Assembly (NCBI RefSeq): GCF_000263195.1
Contig: NC_018748.1
Location: forward strand, 2,790,001-2,854,000
Source of the DNA: Emticicia oligotrophica DSM 17448
Lineage (GTDB): Bacteria; Bacteroidota; Bacteroidia; Cytophagales; Spirosomataceae
DNA length: 64,000 bases
Direction: 5' to 3'
Below are positions 1-10,227 of this stretch, in pieces; position 1 is the stretch's first letter, and each line of letters opens with the position of its first letter. The position numbers were made by a program, and so were the translations under genes. Under the pieces are notes generated by a model, which worked only from the letters and a program-made list of their open reading frames with translations, was not told where the DNA came from and did no database searches.

Positions 1-42
1 CAAACTTTGATTTTGGTCATACTTTTGTTTTCGTTCATCGCA

Positions 43-50
43 TTCCTTTG
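43..50 (+). promoter_or_regulatory. Probable -7 region of the first susC gene
   Basis: TTCCTTTG resembles the Bacteroidota -7 box TAnnTTTG, with one mismatch. It is followed by CAAAATAT. The same block (TTTCTTTG then CAAAATAT) occurs at the same distance, about 84 bp, before the second susC at 5194. That conservation supports a shared promoter or regulator site. No good -33 TTG lies at 19-21 bp. Confidence 0.45.
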
Positions 51-132
51 CAAAATATCTATTTTTATCAATACTTTTATTCCAGTATAAATAAATACAT
101 AACTTAATTTTTACAAACTAACAACAAACTGT

Positions 133-3100
133 ATGAGGAAACTTCTACTCGCCAGCATTATGCTGGTGTGGGCTGGCTTTGCATTCGCCCAAGACAAGAC
201 CGTTTCAGGGAAGATTACTTCCGCTGAAGATGGCTCTCCACTTCCGGGTGTGAGTGTAATAATCAAAGGAACTACTAAAGGTGCAACAACTGACGGTAAC
301 GGGGTTTACAAAATTTCTGCTCCCGCTAACGCGACACTAAGCTTTAGCTTTATTGGTTTTGAGACGATATCTGAAAATATCGGAAACAGAACAATTATTG
401 ATGTACAGATGAAGTCGGATGTGGGACAACTCAATGAAGTTGTAGTAACGGCATTAGGTATTTCGCGTGACAAAAGGTCTTTGAATTATACGGTTCAAGA
501 ACTAAAAGCTGACAAGCTTACAGTAGCTCGTGATGCCAATGTTGGTAATGCCCTTGCGGGTAAGATTGCAGGAGTTCAGGTATTAGGACAGTCAGGGGCT
601 AAATTTGGTTCACCAAATATTAGAATTCGCGGTATCAACTCATTGACTGGGGGAGACCCACTTTATGTAGTTGATGGTACGCCAGTGGCAAGTATCGGTG
701 ATGTAAATATGGATGATGTTGAAAATCTATCAGTATTGAAAGGGCCTTCAGCAACTGCACTTTATGGTAATCGTGCTTCGGGTGGTGTAATTGTAATTAC
801 AACCAAAAGAGCAAAAGCAGGTGAAACAACTTTCAACGTAAATCACAGTACTACGCTTGATATGGTAGGCTTATTGCCAAAATATCAGAATGAATATGGT
901 GGTGGTTATTCGCAAGATTGGGAAACTTTCAAATACAATCCTGCGATTGACCCAGCTGATTGGAAGGCTTTTGATGGACAAAAAATCTTGGATTATTCTG
1001 CCGATGAAAGCTGGGGGCCTAAATTAGATGGAACATTACACCGTTCGGCATTCTCTTGGCAACAAGGCCCTGAATTTGGACAGTTGACACCATTTTCTCC
1101 AAACCCGAATAACGTAAGAGATTTCTTCGAGAAGCCTGTAAGCAATAACACAAACTTTGCTTTTGCCAAAGGTGGAGATAACTTCCAATCACGTATTTCT
1201 TTTACTCATATTGATACTAAAGGTATCGTTCCTAATAGTAGCCAAAAACGTGACTTCGTTAGTTCAAAAAATACGTACAACTTTACAAGTAAGTTTTCAG
1301 CTACTCTAGATGTAACTTATTCAGCGACACGTGCAAGAAACGTTCCAGCAGATAACTATGGTTCATCGGGTGGTACTGCCGCAAGTGGTTTTACGGGCGT
1401 AGCTCCAGGTGCTACTGTAACTGGTTATAACCAAACGATTGGTTCATTCAACCAATGGTTCCAACGCCAGTTGAGCATTGATGATTTAAGAAACTATAAA
1501 AATCCAGATGGTACTTACCGTAGCTGGAATATCGGTGGCCCACGTGATGCTAAACCAAAGTACTGGGATAGCCCTTATACACAAATGTATGAGAGTACAA
1601 ACCTTAATAACAATGACCGTATTTATGGTAGCTTAGGCTTGGCTTATAAAATTACTGATTACTTGACAGCTTCAGTAACTTCGCGTAGAGATTGGAGAAA
1701 TTATTACGGAGAAGGACGTATCGCTTACGGTACATTGAATGCTGGTGGTTTAGGTGCTTATGCAAACTATGCAACAACTGGCTACGAAAATAACCACGAG
1801 GCTTTATTAGCATTTAACAAAAACTTCAATAAGTTATCGGTTGTGGCTAATGCAGGTGGAAATATTCGTTATTCAAAAACGGGGGTATATTCACAATCTA
1901 CGGTGGGTGGTTTAACAACACCAGGTTTCTATAATATTGCAGCCTCAAAAGACCGTCCATCAGTTCAAACACTTACTTACGAAAGACGTGTAAATAGTAT
2001 TTACGGAAACGTAAGTTTAGGCTATAATAACATTGCTTTTATCGAAGGAACAATTCGTAACGACTGGTCTTCTACTTTGCCAAAGGCTAATAATTCATAT
2101 TTATATCCTTCTCTTGGTGGTAGCTTTGTTTTATCAGAGATTCTTCCTAAGAACAATGTATTGACTTATGCTAAATTAAGAGGTAGTTACGCTCAAGTGG
2201 GTACTGATGTGGGGCCTTATGCGATTGGTCTTACTTATTCAACGGGCAACCCATTTGGTTCGAATCCAACGCAATATTTACCAACTCAATTACCAAACCA
2301 AGACCTTAAACCAGGGCTTTCTTCAGCTTATGAAGGTGGTATTGACTTGAAATTCTTTAACAACCGCTTAGGATTAGAATTCACGGCATACCGTAATAAT
2401 AATAAAGACCAAATTATTGGTTTATCAGTACCATCTACTAGTGGTTTCTCGTCAGCCCTTATTAATGCTGGTTTGATTCAAACACAAGGTTTTGAAATTC
2501 ATATTGGAGCAACTCCAGTAAAAACTGCAGGTGGATTTACATGGGATGTTGATGTAAACTTTGACCGTAGCCGTTCTAAGGTTGTTGAATTGGCAGAAGG
2601 CTTAACAAATTACCAATTAGGTGGCCCAACTTGGAGAACATTGACGGTGAATGCACGTGTTGGTGAGCAATGGGGACTTTTAGTAGGTAGAGGCTATAAA
2701 TTAAACGATAAAGGAGAAAGACTTATCGGTACAGATGGCCACTACATTCCACAAGATAATAAAGTATTAGGTTCGGTACTTCCTAAGTTTAAAGGTGGTT
2801 TATTAAATACGCTCACCTATAAAAACTTCTCATTCCGTGCTAATATCGACTTTATTGTTGGGGGTAAATTCTTCTCTACAACAAAAATGTTTAATGCTTA
2901 TGCAGGTTTAGCGGCAGAAACGGCAGGCTTAAACGAATTAGGCAATCCTAAGCGTGACCCAGTTTCTCAAGGTGGTGGTATTTTATTACCGGGTGTAACG
3001 GAAGATGGTAAACCAAACACCGTTCGTGTTGAAACACAAGAATACTACGAAGACAAAATGTTTGCTTTCAATGAAAGATGGATTTATGACCAAACTTATG

Positions 3101-3324
3101 TGAAGTTAAGAGAGGTTTCGCTTGGCTATAACTTACCTAAGAGCATCATAGGTAGTAAAGTTTTCAAATCAGCGAAAGTGGCTTTCATCGTTCGTAACCC
3201 AGTGTTGATTTACAGTGCAGCTGGTGGTGGTATTGATATTTCTGAAGCAGAAGTTTTCTGGACAGAGGGTGGTCAGTTACCTCCAGTTCGTTCGTTTGGT
3301 GTTAATCTAAACTTAGGCTTCTAA
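133..3324 (+). CDS. SusC/RagA-family TonB-linked outer membrane transporter (first copy)
   Basis: This is a TonB-dependent outer-membrane channel that would import a glycan, peptide or other oligomer together with its SusD partner. The 1063-residue protein has a signal peptide (residues 1-19, ending AFA-QD), a carboxypeptidase-regulatory-like domain (about 23-95), a TonB-box-like stretch (LNEVVVTALG, about 100-109), a plug domain with LYVVDG and ALYGNRASGGVIVITTK, and a long beta-barrel ending in an aromatic residue (LNLGF), as expected for barrel insertion. The susD gene follows after 36 bp. The first 60 codons and the 5' leader closely match the gene at 5194, whereas the plug and barrel differ. 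Family assignment is firm; the substrate cannot be read from the sequence, and no glycosidase is adjacent. Confidence 0.95.
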   Translation: MRKLLLASIMLVWAGFAFAQDKTVSGKITSAEDGSPLPGVSVIIKGTTKGATTDGNGVYKISAPANATLSFSFIGFETISENIGNRTIIDVQMKSDVGQLNEVVVTALGISRDKRSLNYTVQELKADKLTVARDANVGNALAGKIAGVQVLGQSGAKFGSPNIRIRGINSLTGGDPLYVVDGTPVASIGDVNMDDVENLSVLKGPSATALYGNRASGGVIVITTKRAKAGETTFNVNHSTTLDMVGLLPKYQNEYGGGYSQDWETFKYNPAIDPADWKAFDGQKILDYSADESWGPKLDGTLHRSAFSWQQGPEFGQLTPFSPNPNNVRDFFEKPVSNNTNFAFAKGGDNFQSRISFTHIDTKGIVPNSSQKRDFVSSKNTYNFTSKFSATLDVTYSATRARNVPADNYGSSGGTAASGFTGVAPGATVTGYNQTIGSFNQWFQRQLSIDDLRNYKNPDGTYRSWNIGGPRDAKPKYWDSPYTQMYESTNLNNNDRIYGSLGLAYKITDYLTASVTSRRDWRNYYGEGRIAYGTLNAGGLGAYANYATTGYENNHEALLAFNKNFNKLSVVANAGGNIRYSKTGVYSQSTVGGLTTPGFYNIAASKDRPSVQTLTYERRVNSIYGNVSLGYNNIAFIEGTIRNDWSSTLPKANNSYLYPSLGGSFVLSEILPKNNVLTYAKLRGSYAQVGTDVGPYAIGLTYSTGNPFGSNPTQYLPTQLPNQDLKPGLSSAYEGGIDLKFFNNRLGLEFTAYRNNNKDQIIGLSVPSTSGFSSALINAGLIQTQGFEIHIGATPVKTAGGFTWDVDVNFDRSRSKVVELAEGLTNYQLGGPTWRTLTVNARVGEQWGLLVGRGYKLNDKGERLIGTDGHYIPQDNKVLGSVLPKFKGGLLNTLTYKNFSFRANIDFIVGGKFFSTTKMFNAYAGLAAETAGLNELGNPKRDPVSQGGGILLPGVTEDGKPNTVRVETQEYYEDKMFAFNERWIYDQTYVKLREVSLGYNLPKSIIGSKVFKSAKVAFIVRNPVLIYSAAGGGIDISEAEVFWTEGGQLPPVRSFGVNLNLGF

Positions 3325-3360
3325 TTTATCTCACTGCTTTTATTTAAACAGACATTTAGT

Positions 3361-4806
3361 ATGAAAAAATTATCAATATATAAAACTTTAGCTATTGCAG
3401 CTGTATTGGGTGTTACCAACACAGCTTGTGACCCAGGCGATTTTGGTGACATGAATGTCAGCCCAAATAGTCCTTCTTCACCAAATACAGCGGGGCTTCT
3501 TACGGGGGCATTACGTAATGTAGGCTCTATGACAACTGATATGGTTCCAGCACTTTATACGCAACAATTCGGAGACGTAACTTACATCGAAGAATCTCGT
3601 TATAAAACTATCAACTTTAGTTATAATGGTTTTTATACGGGGCCTTTAAATGCATACCAGACAATTATTAATTTGAATACAAATGCTGAAACAAAGACAA
3701 CTGCTGCAGCCAATGGTTCAAACAATAACCAAATTGCTTTGGCTCGTATTGCGAAGGCTTACACATACCTTTGGATTACTGACCGTTGGGGAGATATTCC
3801 TTATTCGGAAGCCTTGAAAGGCAAGGCTGATTTTAGTCCAGCTTTTGATTCTCAGCAAGCCGTTTACAATGATTTATTTAAAGAATTGAAAGAAGCCCAA
3901 GCTCAATTTGACGGAGGTAAGTCGGTAGTTGGCGATATTCTTTTGGGCGGAAATGCTGCTCGTTGGAAGAAATTTGCTAACTCTCTAAGATTAATCATGG
4001 CTCTTCGTTTATCGAAAATTGACCCTGCAAAGGGTAAAGCAGAGTTTACTGCTGCTTTGGCTGATGGTGTCTTAACATCAAATGCGGACAACGTAAAGTA
4101 TACTTACTTGTCAGAAGCAAATAATGAACACCCATTATATAACAATTATATTACTACAAACCGTAAAGATTATGCAGTAAGTGATGTTTTTGTGAATTAT
4201 TTGTTGAAAACAAATGACCCACGTATTGTGGCTATGGCAGATAAAAATATCAATCAGCAATATGCTGGTGTACCTTATGGGGTTTTTCCTGCTGCATCAA
4301 AAGCTCAAGATGTGTCGTTGGCAGCTGCTTCGATGCGTCAGCAAAATTCGGCGGCTAACGTGCTAACTTATGCACAAGTATTATTTTCACAGGCTGAGGC
4401 GGCTAAATTAGGTTGGATTCAAGGCGATGCAAAGGCTCTTTATGAAGCGGCTATCACTGCTTCAATGCAACAATGGTTAGGAGCTGCAGCAACTAGCACG
4501 GCTGTAGCTGATTTCTTGAAACAAGATGGAATTGCTTACAAAGAAGCAACGGCATTAGAGCAAATTGCTACTCAGAAATGGGTTGCTTTGTTTTACCAAG
4601 GAAATGAAGCATGGGCCGAATGGCGTCGTACTGGTTTCCCTGCATTGAAACCAGCTTCAAAACCATTGAATGCCAGTGGACAAATACCTCGTCGTATGGC
4701 TTATGTAGCTACAGAAGGAACTTTGAATAAAATAAACTACGATAAAGTAGTTGCTGCTCAAGGCCCAGATACACAAGATACTCGTGTATGGTGGGATAAG
4801 AAGTAG
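3361..4806 (+). CDS. SusD/RagB-family surface lipoprotein, partner of the first SusC
   Basis: This is the substrate-binding lid of the SusC/D complex on the outer leaflet of the outer membrane. The 481-residue protein has a lipoprotein signal with the acylated Cys at residue 23 (TNTAC). Helical TPR-like segments carry WITDRWGDIPYSEALKG, typical of the SusD-like_2 group, and there is a C-terminal EAWAEWRRTGFP motif. It lies 36 bp after susC and ends just before a strong terminator, so the pair forms a two-gene operon. The SusD-like_2 subgroup (shared with the protein at 8405) differs from the classical RagB form at 13330. The ligand is unknown. Confidence 0.93.
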   Translation: MKKLSIYKTLAIAAVLGVTNTACDPGDFGDMNVSPNSPSSPNTAGLLTGALRNVGSMTTDMVPALYTQQFGDVTYIEESRYKTINFSYNGFYTGPLNAYQTIINLNTNAETKTTAAANGSNNNQIALARIAKAYTYLWITDRWGDIPYSEALKGKADFSPAFDSQQAVYNDLFKELKEAQAQFDGGKSVVGDILLGGNAARWKKFANSLRLIMALRLSKIDPAKGKAEFTAALADGVLTSNADNVKYTYLSEANNEHPLYNNYITTNRKDYAVSDVFVNYLLKTNDPRIVAMADKNINQQYAGVPYGVFPAASKAQDVSLAAASMRQQNSAANVLTYAQVLFSQAEAAKLGWIQGDAKALYEAAITASMQQWLGAAATSTAVADFLKQDGIAYKEATALEQIATQKWVALFYQGNEAWAEWRRTGFPALKPASKPLNASGQIPRRMAYVATEGTLNKINYDKVVAAQGPDTQDTRVWWDKK

Positions 4807-4831
4807 TACTCTGATTAGTAGATATTTGCAG

Positions 4832-4869
4832 GCGAGAGAGGTATGTTAAAAATCCTCTCTCGCTTTTTT
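4832..4869 (+). terminator. Intrinsic terminator after the first SusC/D operon
   Basis: Perfect 10-bp stem GCGAGAGAGG / CCTCTCTCGC with a 12-nt loop, followed directly by seven T residues. Confidence 0.9.
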
Positions 4870-5101
4870 TAATATTCTAACTTTTATTTAATACATGGTG
4901 TATACGTAAATGGAATTCAAAAAAAAATCATAAAATGTTATGCAAACCCACTATTTGCAGAGAAGTATTTATTATTTTATTTTAATAATACTTATTTGTA
5001 TGTAAAGTGTTTATAATCAATGAGTTTTCTTTTTGTTTATTGCATTTTACACACGTATTTATACTTAATATTTTATAATAGGTTATAAAAACTTCGCTAA
5101 T

Positions 5102-5117
5102 TTTCTTTGCAAAATAT
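5102..5117 (+). promoter_or_regulatory. Probable -7 region of the second susC gene
   Basis: TTTCTTTG followed by CAAAATAT repeats the block at 43-58 before the first susC, at nearly the same distance from the start codon. The core TTTGCAAA is a palindrome, so this could also be a protein-binding site. Confidence 0.45.
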
Positions 5118-5193
5118 TGTTTTTGTCCATAACTTTATTGTCAAATTGGCAGAAATGCCAAATATTCTAAACTAAAAACTAACAACAAACTGT

Positions 5194-8100
5194 ATGAGGA
5201 AACTTCTACTTGCCAGCATCATGCTGGTTTGGGCTGGCTTTGCTTTTGCCCAAGACAAAACAGTTTCGGGGAAGGTAACTTCTTCTGAAGATGGCTCTCC
5301 ACTCCCAGGTGTAAGTGTAATTGTCAAAGGTACTTCGAAAGGTGTAACCACTGACGTAAATGGCGTTTACAAAATCAACACTTCTGGTAAATCAACCCTT
5401 ACATTTAGCTTTATTGGTTTTGCAACTCAAACTGTAGAGTTAAACAATCGTACGGTAGTTGATGTGCAATTGAAAACAGATGCATCTCAATTACAAGAAA
5501 TCGTAGTGACTGCACAAGGTATCCGTAAAAATTTAAGAGAAATTCCTTACGCATACTCTAAAGTAAGTACTGATGATATTACTGTTGGTCGTTCGCCACA
5601 ATTAGCACAGGCACTTTCAGGTAAAGTAACGGGTTTGGCAGTGTATAACGTAAACAATAGCGTTGACCCATCGGTAAAAATCGTATTACGTGGTTTCCGT
5701 TCATTAACTGGTAATAACGAAGCTTTAGTAGTATTGAACGGTATGCAAACAACCTCTACGGTTTTAGCTTTAATTAACCCTAACGATATCGAAAGTGTTT
5801 CGATTTTGAAAGGTGGTCAGGCTGCTACACTGTATGGTTCGGCTGGTATTAACGGAGCTTTAGTAATTACTACAAAGAAAGGTTCAAAAGGAAAAATGAG
5901 AGTTAATTACTCGAATAGCACCAACTTCGAGCAAATTAACTTCTTGCCAGATTTTCAAGATAAATTTGGTTCGGGTTCTCACTACTATCAATCTTTTGGA
6001 ACAGCGGGTTACAGCACTGACCCACTTGTGAGAATGAAAGAAAACTGGAGAGCTTACGAAAACCAACAATTTGGTGACCCATTTGATGGCACAATGAGAA
6101 TTCAAGGACGTGTAGCTGAAGATGGTAGTAAATTATTAATTCCTTATTCGGCTATTCCGAATGCAAGAAGAAAAGCATTTGATATTGGAGTTTCTACTAA
6201 TAATCAGATGAGTTTCCAAGGTGGAGATGATAATGGTTCTTACTTCTTATCAGTTGAAAATCAAAAAATCAATGGTATTGTTCCTCATGATAAAAGTGAA
6301 AGAACAGGTGTGAGAGCTTCTGCGACTAGAAGATTCAACAAGTTAGAGTCGAACTTCGATGCAAGTTATACACAAGCCGCATATGATAGAACTTCTTCAG
6401 ATTTCTATAATGATGTTATCAACCAGCCAGCAAACTTGCCATTGAGCGATTTGAGAGATTGGCAAACAAATCCTCAAGCGAATCCGAATGGATATTATAA
6501 CGACTATTATAATAACCCATATTTCAATGCAGATAATAACCGCCAAAAATATAAAGATGCTAATATTAGCGGTAACTTCACATTGATTCATAAGACTACG
6601 AACTGGTTACAATTTACAAACCGTTTGGGTGTTATGAATAATTCAAGAACTGGTAAAAATACAACTGGTAAGTTCTTGTACTCTGACTGGGCGAAATCAA
6701 AAGCTAATATTCCTTCACCTTGGTATTTTGATGGTGATGGCGAAGGTATCTATCGTGCAATTTCTGATATTCAAGGTAGTGTTTCTGATTATTCAACTAC
6801 AGAAAACGTTATCAACAACGAATTCCAAGCTCAATTAACGAAAGATTTCGGTGCATTTGCCAATAAATTGATTTTAGGTAGCTCGATTTATCAACGTTAT
6901 ACAAAATCAATTTCTGTTGGTTCAAGCTCAATTGTAGTACCTGAAGTTTATAACGTAGCAAACCGTCAGGGAGAATTAACGGGTGGTGAATCAAATACAA
7001 TGGAACGTAGATTTGGTTATTATGCCGATTTAACAACTAATTATAAGAACTGGTTGATTTTGAATGGTACTTTCCGTTATGATAATACTTCTCGTTTCTA
7101 TAAGCCTACACGTCCGAAAAGCTATTATGCTTATCCTTATTATGGTGCAGGTGTTTCGTTTATTGCAACAGATGCCATTCCGGCAATCAAGAGTAATATC
7201 TTGAATTATGCTAAACTTCGTTTGAACTACAATAAAAACGCCAATGATAATATTCCATTGTATGGTCTTGACCTAGTGTATAACAATGGTGCTAACTTCC
7301 CTTACGGAAATACTGTTGGTTTGACTGTTGGTAATACGCTTCCTGATGCGTTCTTGAAGCCAGAAACTGTTTATTCTTCTGAAGTGGGTGGTGAATTCCA
7401 ATTATTCAATAACCGAGTAACTTTAGATGTTTCAGCTTATTCTCAAACTTCAAAAGGACAGGTAATCACAGTTAAGATTCCAAATACAACTGGTTTCAGT
7501 AACTTGTTGATTAACGTTGGTGAAACAAAGAACTGGGGTTATGAAGCAGATTTGAAATACCTTCTTTTGAAGCGTGGAAAATTGGATTGGGATTTTGGCG
7601 TAAGATACTCGTTTAACGATAATAAAGTAATCGACTTGTATCCAGGTGTAAATGAATTCCAATATGGTGGATATTCTTATGCAAATACAAACGTAATCAA
7701 AGGTATGAGATTCCCAATGTTGAAGACAGATGGTTATCAATATGCTCCAGATGGCTCGGGTTATGTATTAGTTAATGGAACTACTGGTTATCCATTGAGA
7801 AACACTACGCTTACTTCACGTGGTGGTACACTTCCGCGTCATATTATTGGTTTAGGTTCTAAATTAGCTTATGGTAGCTTTGCATTCAACTTCAACTTCG
7901 AATATCGTGGTGGAAACGTAATGTTTAGTGACTTAGGTCGTCAGATGACATTTACAGGTTCAGGTGGATGGACTTCAGACCGTCTTCCACATATCTACCC
8001 TAACTCTGCAATCTTAAATGCAGATGGTAAGACTGTTACACCTAATACTACAGTAAATGTACGTGAAGCAGAATATGCTCTTTGGGTAGATAACTATCGT

Positions 8101-8379
8101 TTAATTTCTGAAAACTTCGTAAGTCCAGGTTGGTTCATCAAATTACGTGATATCAACTTCTCATACAGCATTCCAGAAAAATTACTCGCTAAAACTAAAG
8201 TTTTCTCAACAGCAAGTATTGCAATTTATGGTCGTAACTTGCTTACAATAGTTGATAAAAAGAACTACTATACTGACCCAGAATTTAGTTATACAACTGG
8301 TAATGGTTTGGGTATCAACAATACAACCCAAACACCTCCTGTTCGTCAGTATGGTGTGAACTTAAATTTATCATTCTAA
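5194..8379 (+). CDS. SusC/RagA-family TonB-linked outer membrane transporter (second copy)
   Basis: Outer-membrane importer, 1061 residues. It has a signal peptide 1-19, a carboxypeptidase-regulatory-like domain 23-95, a TonB-box-like LQEIVVTAQG, a plug domain with LKGGQAATLYGSAGINGAL and a barrel ending LNLSF. Residues 1-17 are identical to those of the gene at 133, the next 50 or so are very close, and the 20 bases before the start are shared. Past the TonB box the two diverge strongly (for example the plug reads ALVVLNGMQ instead of PLYVVDGTP), so they probably handle different substrates. The susD gene follows after 25 bp. The substrate is unknown. Confidence 0.95.
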   Translation: MRKLLLASIMLVWAGFAFAQDKTVSGKVTSSEDGSPLPGVSVIVKGTSKGVTTDVNGVYKINTSGKSTLTFSFIGFATQTVELNNRTVVDVQLKTDASQLQEIVVTAQGIRKNLREIPYAYSKVSTDDITVGRSPQLAQALSGKVTGLAVYNVNNSVDPSVKIVLRGFRSLTGNNEALVVLNGMQTTSTVLALINPNDIESVSILKGGQAATLYGSAGINGALVITTKKGSKGKMRVNYSNSTNFEQINFLPDFQDKFGSGSHYYQSFGTAGYSTDPLVRMKENWRAYENQQFGDPFDGTMRIQGRVAEDGSKLLIPYSAIPNARRKAFDIGVSTNNQMSFQGGDDNGSYFLSVENQKINGIVPHDKSERTGVRASATRRFNKLESNFDASYTQAAYDRTSSDFYNDVINQPANLPLSDLRDWQTNPQANPNGYYNDYYNNPYFNADNNRQKYKDANISGNFTLIHKTTNWLQFTNRLGVMNNSRTGKNTTGKFLYSDWAKSKANIPSPWYFDGDGEGIYRAISDIQGSVSDYSTTENVINNEFQAQLTKDFGAFANKLILGSSIYQRYTKSISVGSSSIVVPEVYNVANRQGELTGGESNTMERRFGYYADLTTNYKNWLILNGTFRYDNTSRFYKPTRPKSYYAYPYYGAGVSFIATDAIPAIKSNILNYAKLRLNYNKNANDNIPLYGLDLVYNNGANFPYGNTVGLTVGNTLPDAFLKPETVYSSEVGGEFQLFNNRVTLDVSAYSQTSKGQVITVKIPNTTGFSNLLINVGETKNWGYEADLKYLLLKRGKLDWDFGVRYSFNDNKVIDLYPGVNEFQYGGYSYANTNVIKGMRFPMLKTDGYQYAPDGSGYVLVNGTTGYPLRNTTLTSRGGTLPRHIIGLGSKLAYGSFAFNFNFEYRGGNVMFSDLGRQMTFTGSGGWTSDRLPHIYPNSAILNADGKTVTPNTTVNVREAEYALWVDNYRLISENFVSPGWFIKLRDINFSYSIPEKLLAKTKVFSTASIAIYGRNLLTIVDKKNYYTDPEFSYTTGNGLGINNTTQTPPVRQYGVNLNLSF

Positions 8380-8404
8380 TTGCAAACTAAAACTAAACTC
8401 TCAA

Positions 8405-9928
8405 ATGAAAATTAAATCAATATTAGCATTAGCATTTGTGACGTTGTTAGGGAGTGCTTGTAACGAGAAATTCTTAGACATCAACACAAATCCAAATACA
8501 TTGCCAACAGCTTCGCCAAACTACGTGTTTACGAATGCGTTGAATACATCGGCAGCTAACATGGTCTCGCCAAGTGAAACGGGTTCTTACTGGTCAGGAC
8601 AATGGACACAGTCAAATGGTTATATCATTTCGACAACTACCTTTGCGTATAACTTTACCAATGGTGATTTTAACTACTGGGATGGTTATTATGATAATTT
8701 GAATGATTATCAGTTTGTAATTAATAATGCAGATTCTTACAACCAAAAATTCTTGAAAGGGCCTGCGAAAATTATGAAAGCATTGTTATTCCAACAATTA
8801 GTTGATTTGTACGGAAACGTTCCATACTCTGATGCTTTGAAAGGGGTAAGTTCATTAGCACCAAAGTTTGATGACCAAAAAGCTGTATATGAAGAGCTTA
8901 TCAAAACTTTAGATGAAGCAATTGTAGATATTAAAGCGAATGCTTTTGCAAGTGCATATACAGGTTCTGATATAGTATTTAAAGGAAATAATACTAAATG
9001 GATTAAGTTTGCAAATTCTTTGAAGATGAGAATTTTGATGCGTCAAGCAAGAGTTTCAGGTAGAGATTCGTATATCAAAACTGAAATTAATAAAATCGTT
9101 TCAGAGGGCTCTGGCTTTATAACTGGTGAAGATGTTGGCGTGGGTGGAACAAGCTTCTTCTTAGCAACTGCCGGTAAATTAAACCCAGTATATGATCGTT
9201 GGGGATATGATGCAACTGGTGCAAGAAGAGCATTGAATAACTTCCCACGTATTACGAAATTCTTGATTGATGAAATGAAAGCCAATAAAGATACACTTCG
9301 TATGAAAAGAATTGCTTACGCAGTTGGTAATGAAGGTGCAACTCCGGGTGTAAGTGCCAAAGCAGAAATTGCTTCAAACTATACAGGAACTCCTTTTGGT
9401 GCAAGTTCTGGTTATTTACCTGCCAATACATCGGCTGTTGGTCCAAGTCTTTTGGTAAAAGGTGAGTTTAATCGTTCTTATGTTGTCTTAACTGCTGCCG
9501 AAGTACAATTAAATTTGGCTGAAGCTAAGGAAAGATATCCAGATGTAACACTTCCAGGAACAGCTCAATCTTATTTTGAAGAAGGAATAGCTCAGTCATA
9601 CCGTGCTTTGGGAGCTAAAGCAGCTGATGCCGCAGCATTTAAAGGAAGTGGTATCAATAACTATGATTACGTTGCATCAACTAATAAGCTAAATGCAATT
9701 GCCTACCAAAAATGGATTGCACATTCGAACTTAAATGGGTTTGAAGCTTGGGCTGAATACCGTAAAACAGGTATTCCGAGCATTCCACAAAGTATTCAAG
9801 TAGTTGATAACAAGCGTCCTGTTAGGGTATTGTATCCAAATACTGAATCTGGTTCAAATTCTGCAAACGTATCTGCTCAAGGAACAATTGATTACTTTAC
9901 TACTAGATTATTCTGGGATGTGGACTAA
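8405..9928 (+). CDS. SusD/RagB-family surface lipoprotein, partner of the second SusC
   Basis: Surface-exposed binding subunit of the second SusC/D complex, 507 residues. Lipoprotein signal with Cys at residue 19 (GSAC). After the Cys the NEKFLDINTNPN segment is typical of SusD-like_2 proteins, as are LVDLYGNVPYSDALKG and the C-terminal FEAWAEYRKTG. It lies 25 bp after susC and before a strong terminator. It is a paralogue of the protein at 3361, recognisable at the motif level. No ligand can be assigned. Confidence 0.93.
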   Translation: MKIKSILALAFVTLLGSACNEKFLDINTNPNTLPTASPNYVFTNALNTSAANMVSPSETGSYWSGQWTQSNGYIISTTTFAYNFTNGDFNYWDGYYDNLNDYQFVINNADSYNQKFLKGPAKIMKALLFQQLVDLYGNVPYSDALKGVSSLAPKFDDQKAVYEELIKTLDEAIVDIKANAFASAYTGSDIVFKGNNTKWIKFANSLKMRILMRQARVSGRDSYIKTEINKIVSEGSGFITGEDVGVGGTSFFLATAGKLNPVYDRWGYDATGARRALNNFPRITKFLIDEMKANKDTLRMKRIAYAVGNEGATPGVSAKAEIASNYTGTPFGASSGYLPANTSAVGPSLLVKGEFNRSYVVLTAAEVQLNLAEAKERYPDVTLPGTAQSYFEEGIAQSYRALGAKAADAAAFKGSGINNYDYVASTNKLNAIAYQKWIAHSNLNGFEAWAEYRKTGIPSIPQSIQVVDNKRPVRVLYPNTESGSNSANVSAQGTIDYFTTRLFWDVD

Positions 9929-9950
9929 TTAAGAAAAATTTTTCTTGAAC

Positions 9951-9980
9951 AAAAAAGGCAGCCTAAAGGCTGCCTTTTTT
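9951..9980 (+). terminator. Intrinsic terminator after the second SusC/D operon
   Basis: Perfect 13-bp stem AAAAAAGGCAGCC / GGCTGCCTTTTTT with a TAAA tetraloop. The A and T tracts make it functional in either direction. Confidence 0.92.
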
Positions 9981-10129
9981 GTTTTACCTAGGCGATAGTA
10001 TCCGAATTTATATTCGTTTACTACGTGAATTGTTGTTTTTGGGAGTTTTTGAGGTTTTACCAAATATAGTTTTGAAAATATTAAAACTATATTAAAACAA
10101 AAACCCTCTTTAGATTGTTTTTAAAAATG

Positions 10130-10160
10130 TTGTATTGTGTGTGTAACAACATTAATTTTG
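10130..10160 (+). promoter_or_regulatory. Promoter of the third susC (TTG-N20-TAATTTTG)
   Basis: A -33 TTG at 10130-10132, a 20-bp spacer and a -7 box TAATTTTG at 10153-10160 fit the Bacteroidota consensus. The box ends 67 bp before the start codon. It differs from the block before the first two susC genes, so regulation may differ. Confidence 0.65.
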
Positions 10161-10227
10161 CACCCTAATTATTGTAAATTTAATTATTGCAAGTTTAACT
10201 ATTAACAAACTAACTAAAACAAAACAA

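Larger units (their letters stand above)
4807..5193. other. Intergenic region between the first and second SusC/D operons
   Basis: 387 bp, very AT-rich, without a plausible gene. It holds the terminator of the first operon (4832-4869) and the probable promoter of the second susC (5102-5117). Confidence 0.7.
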
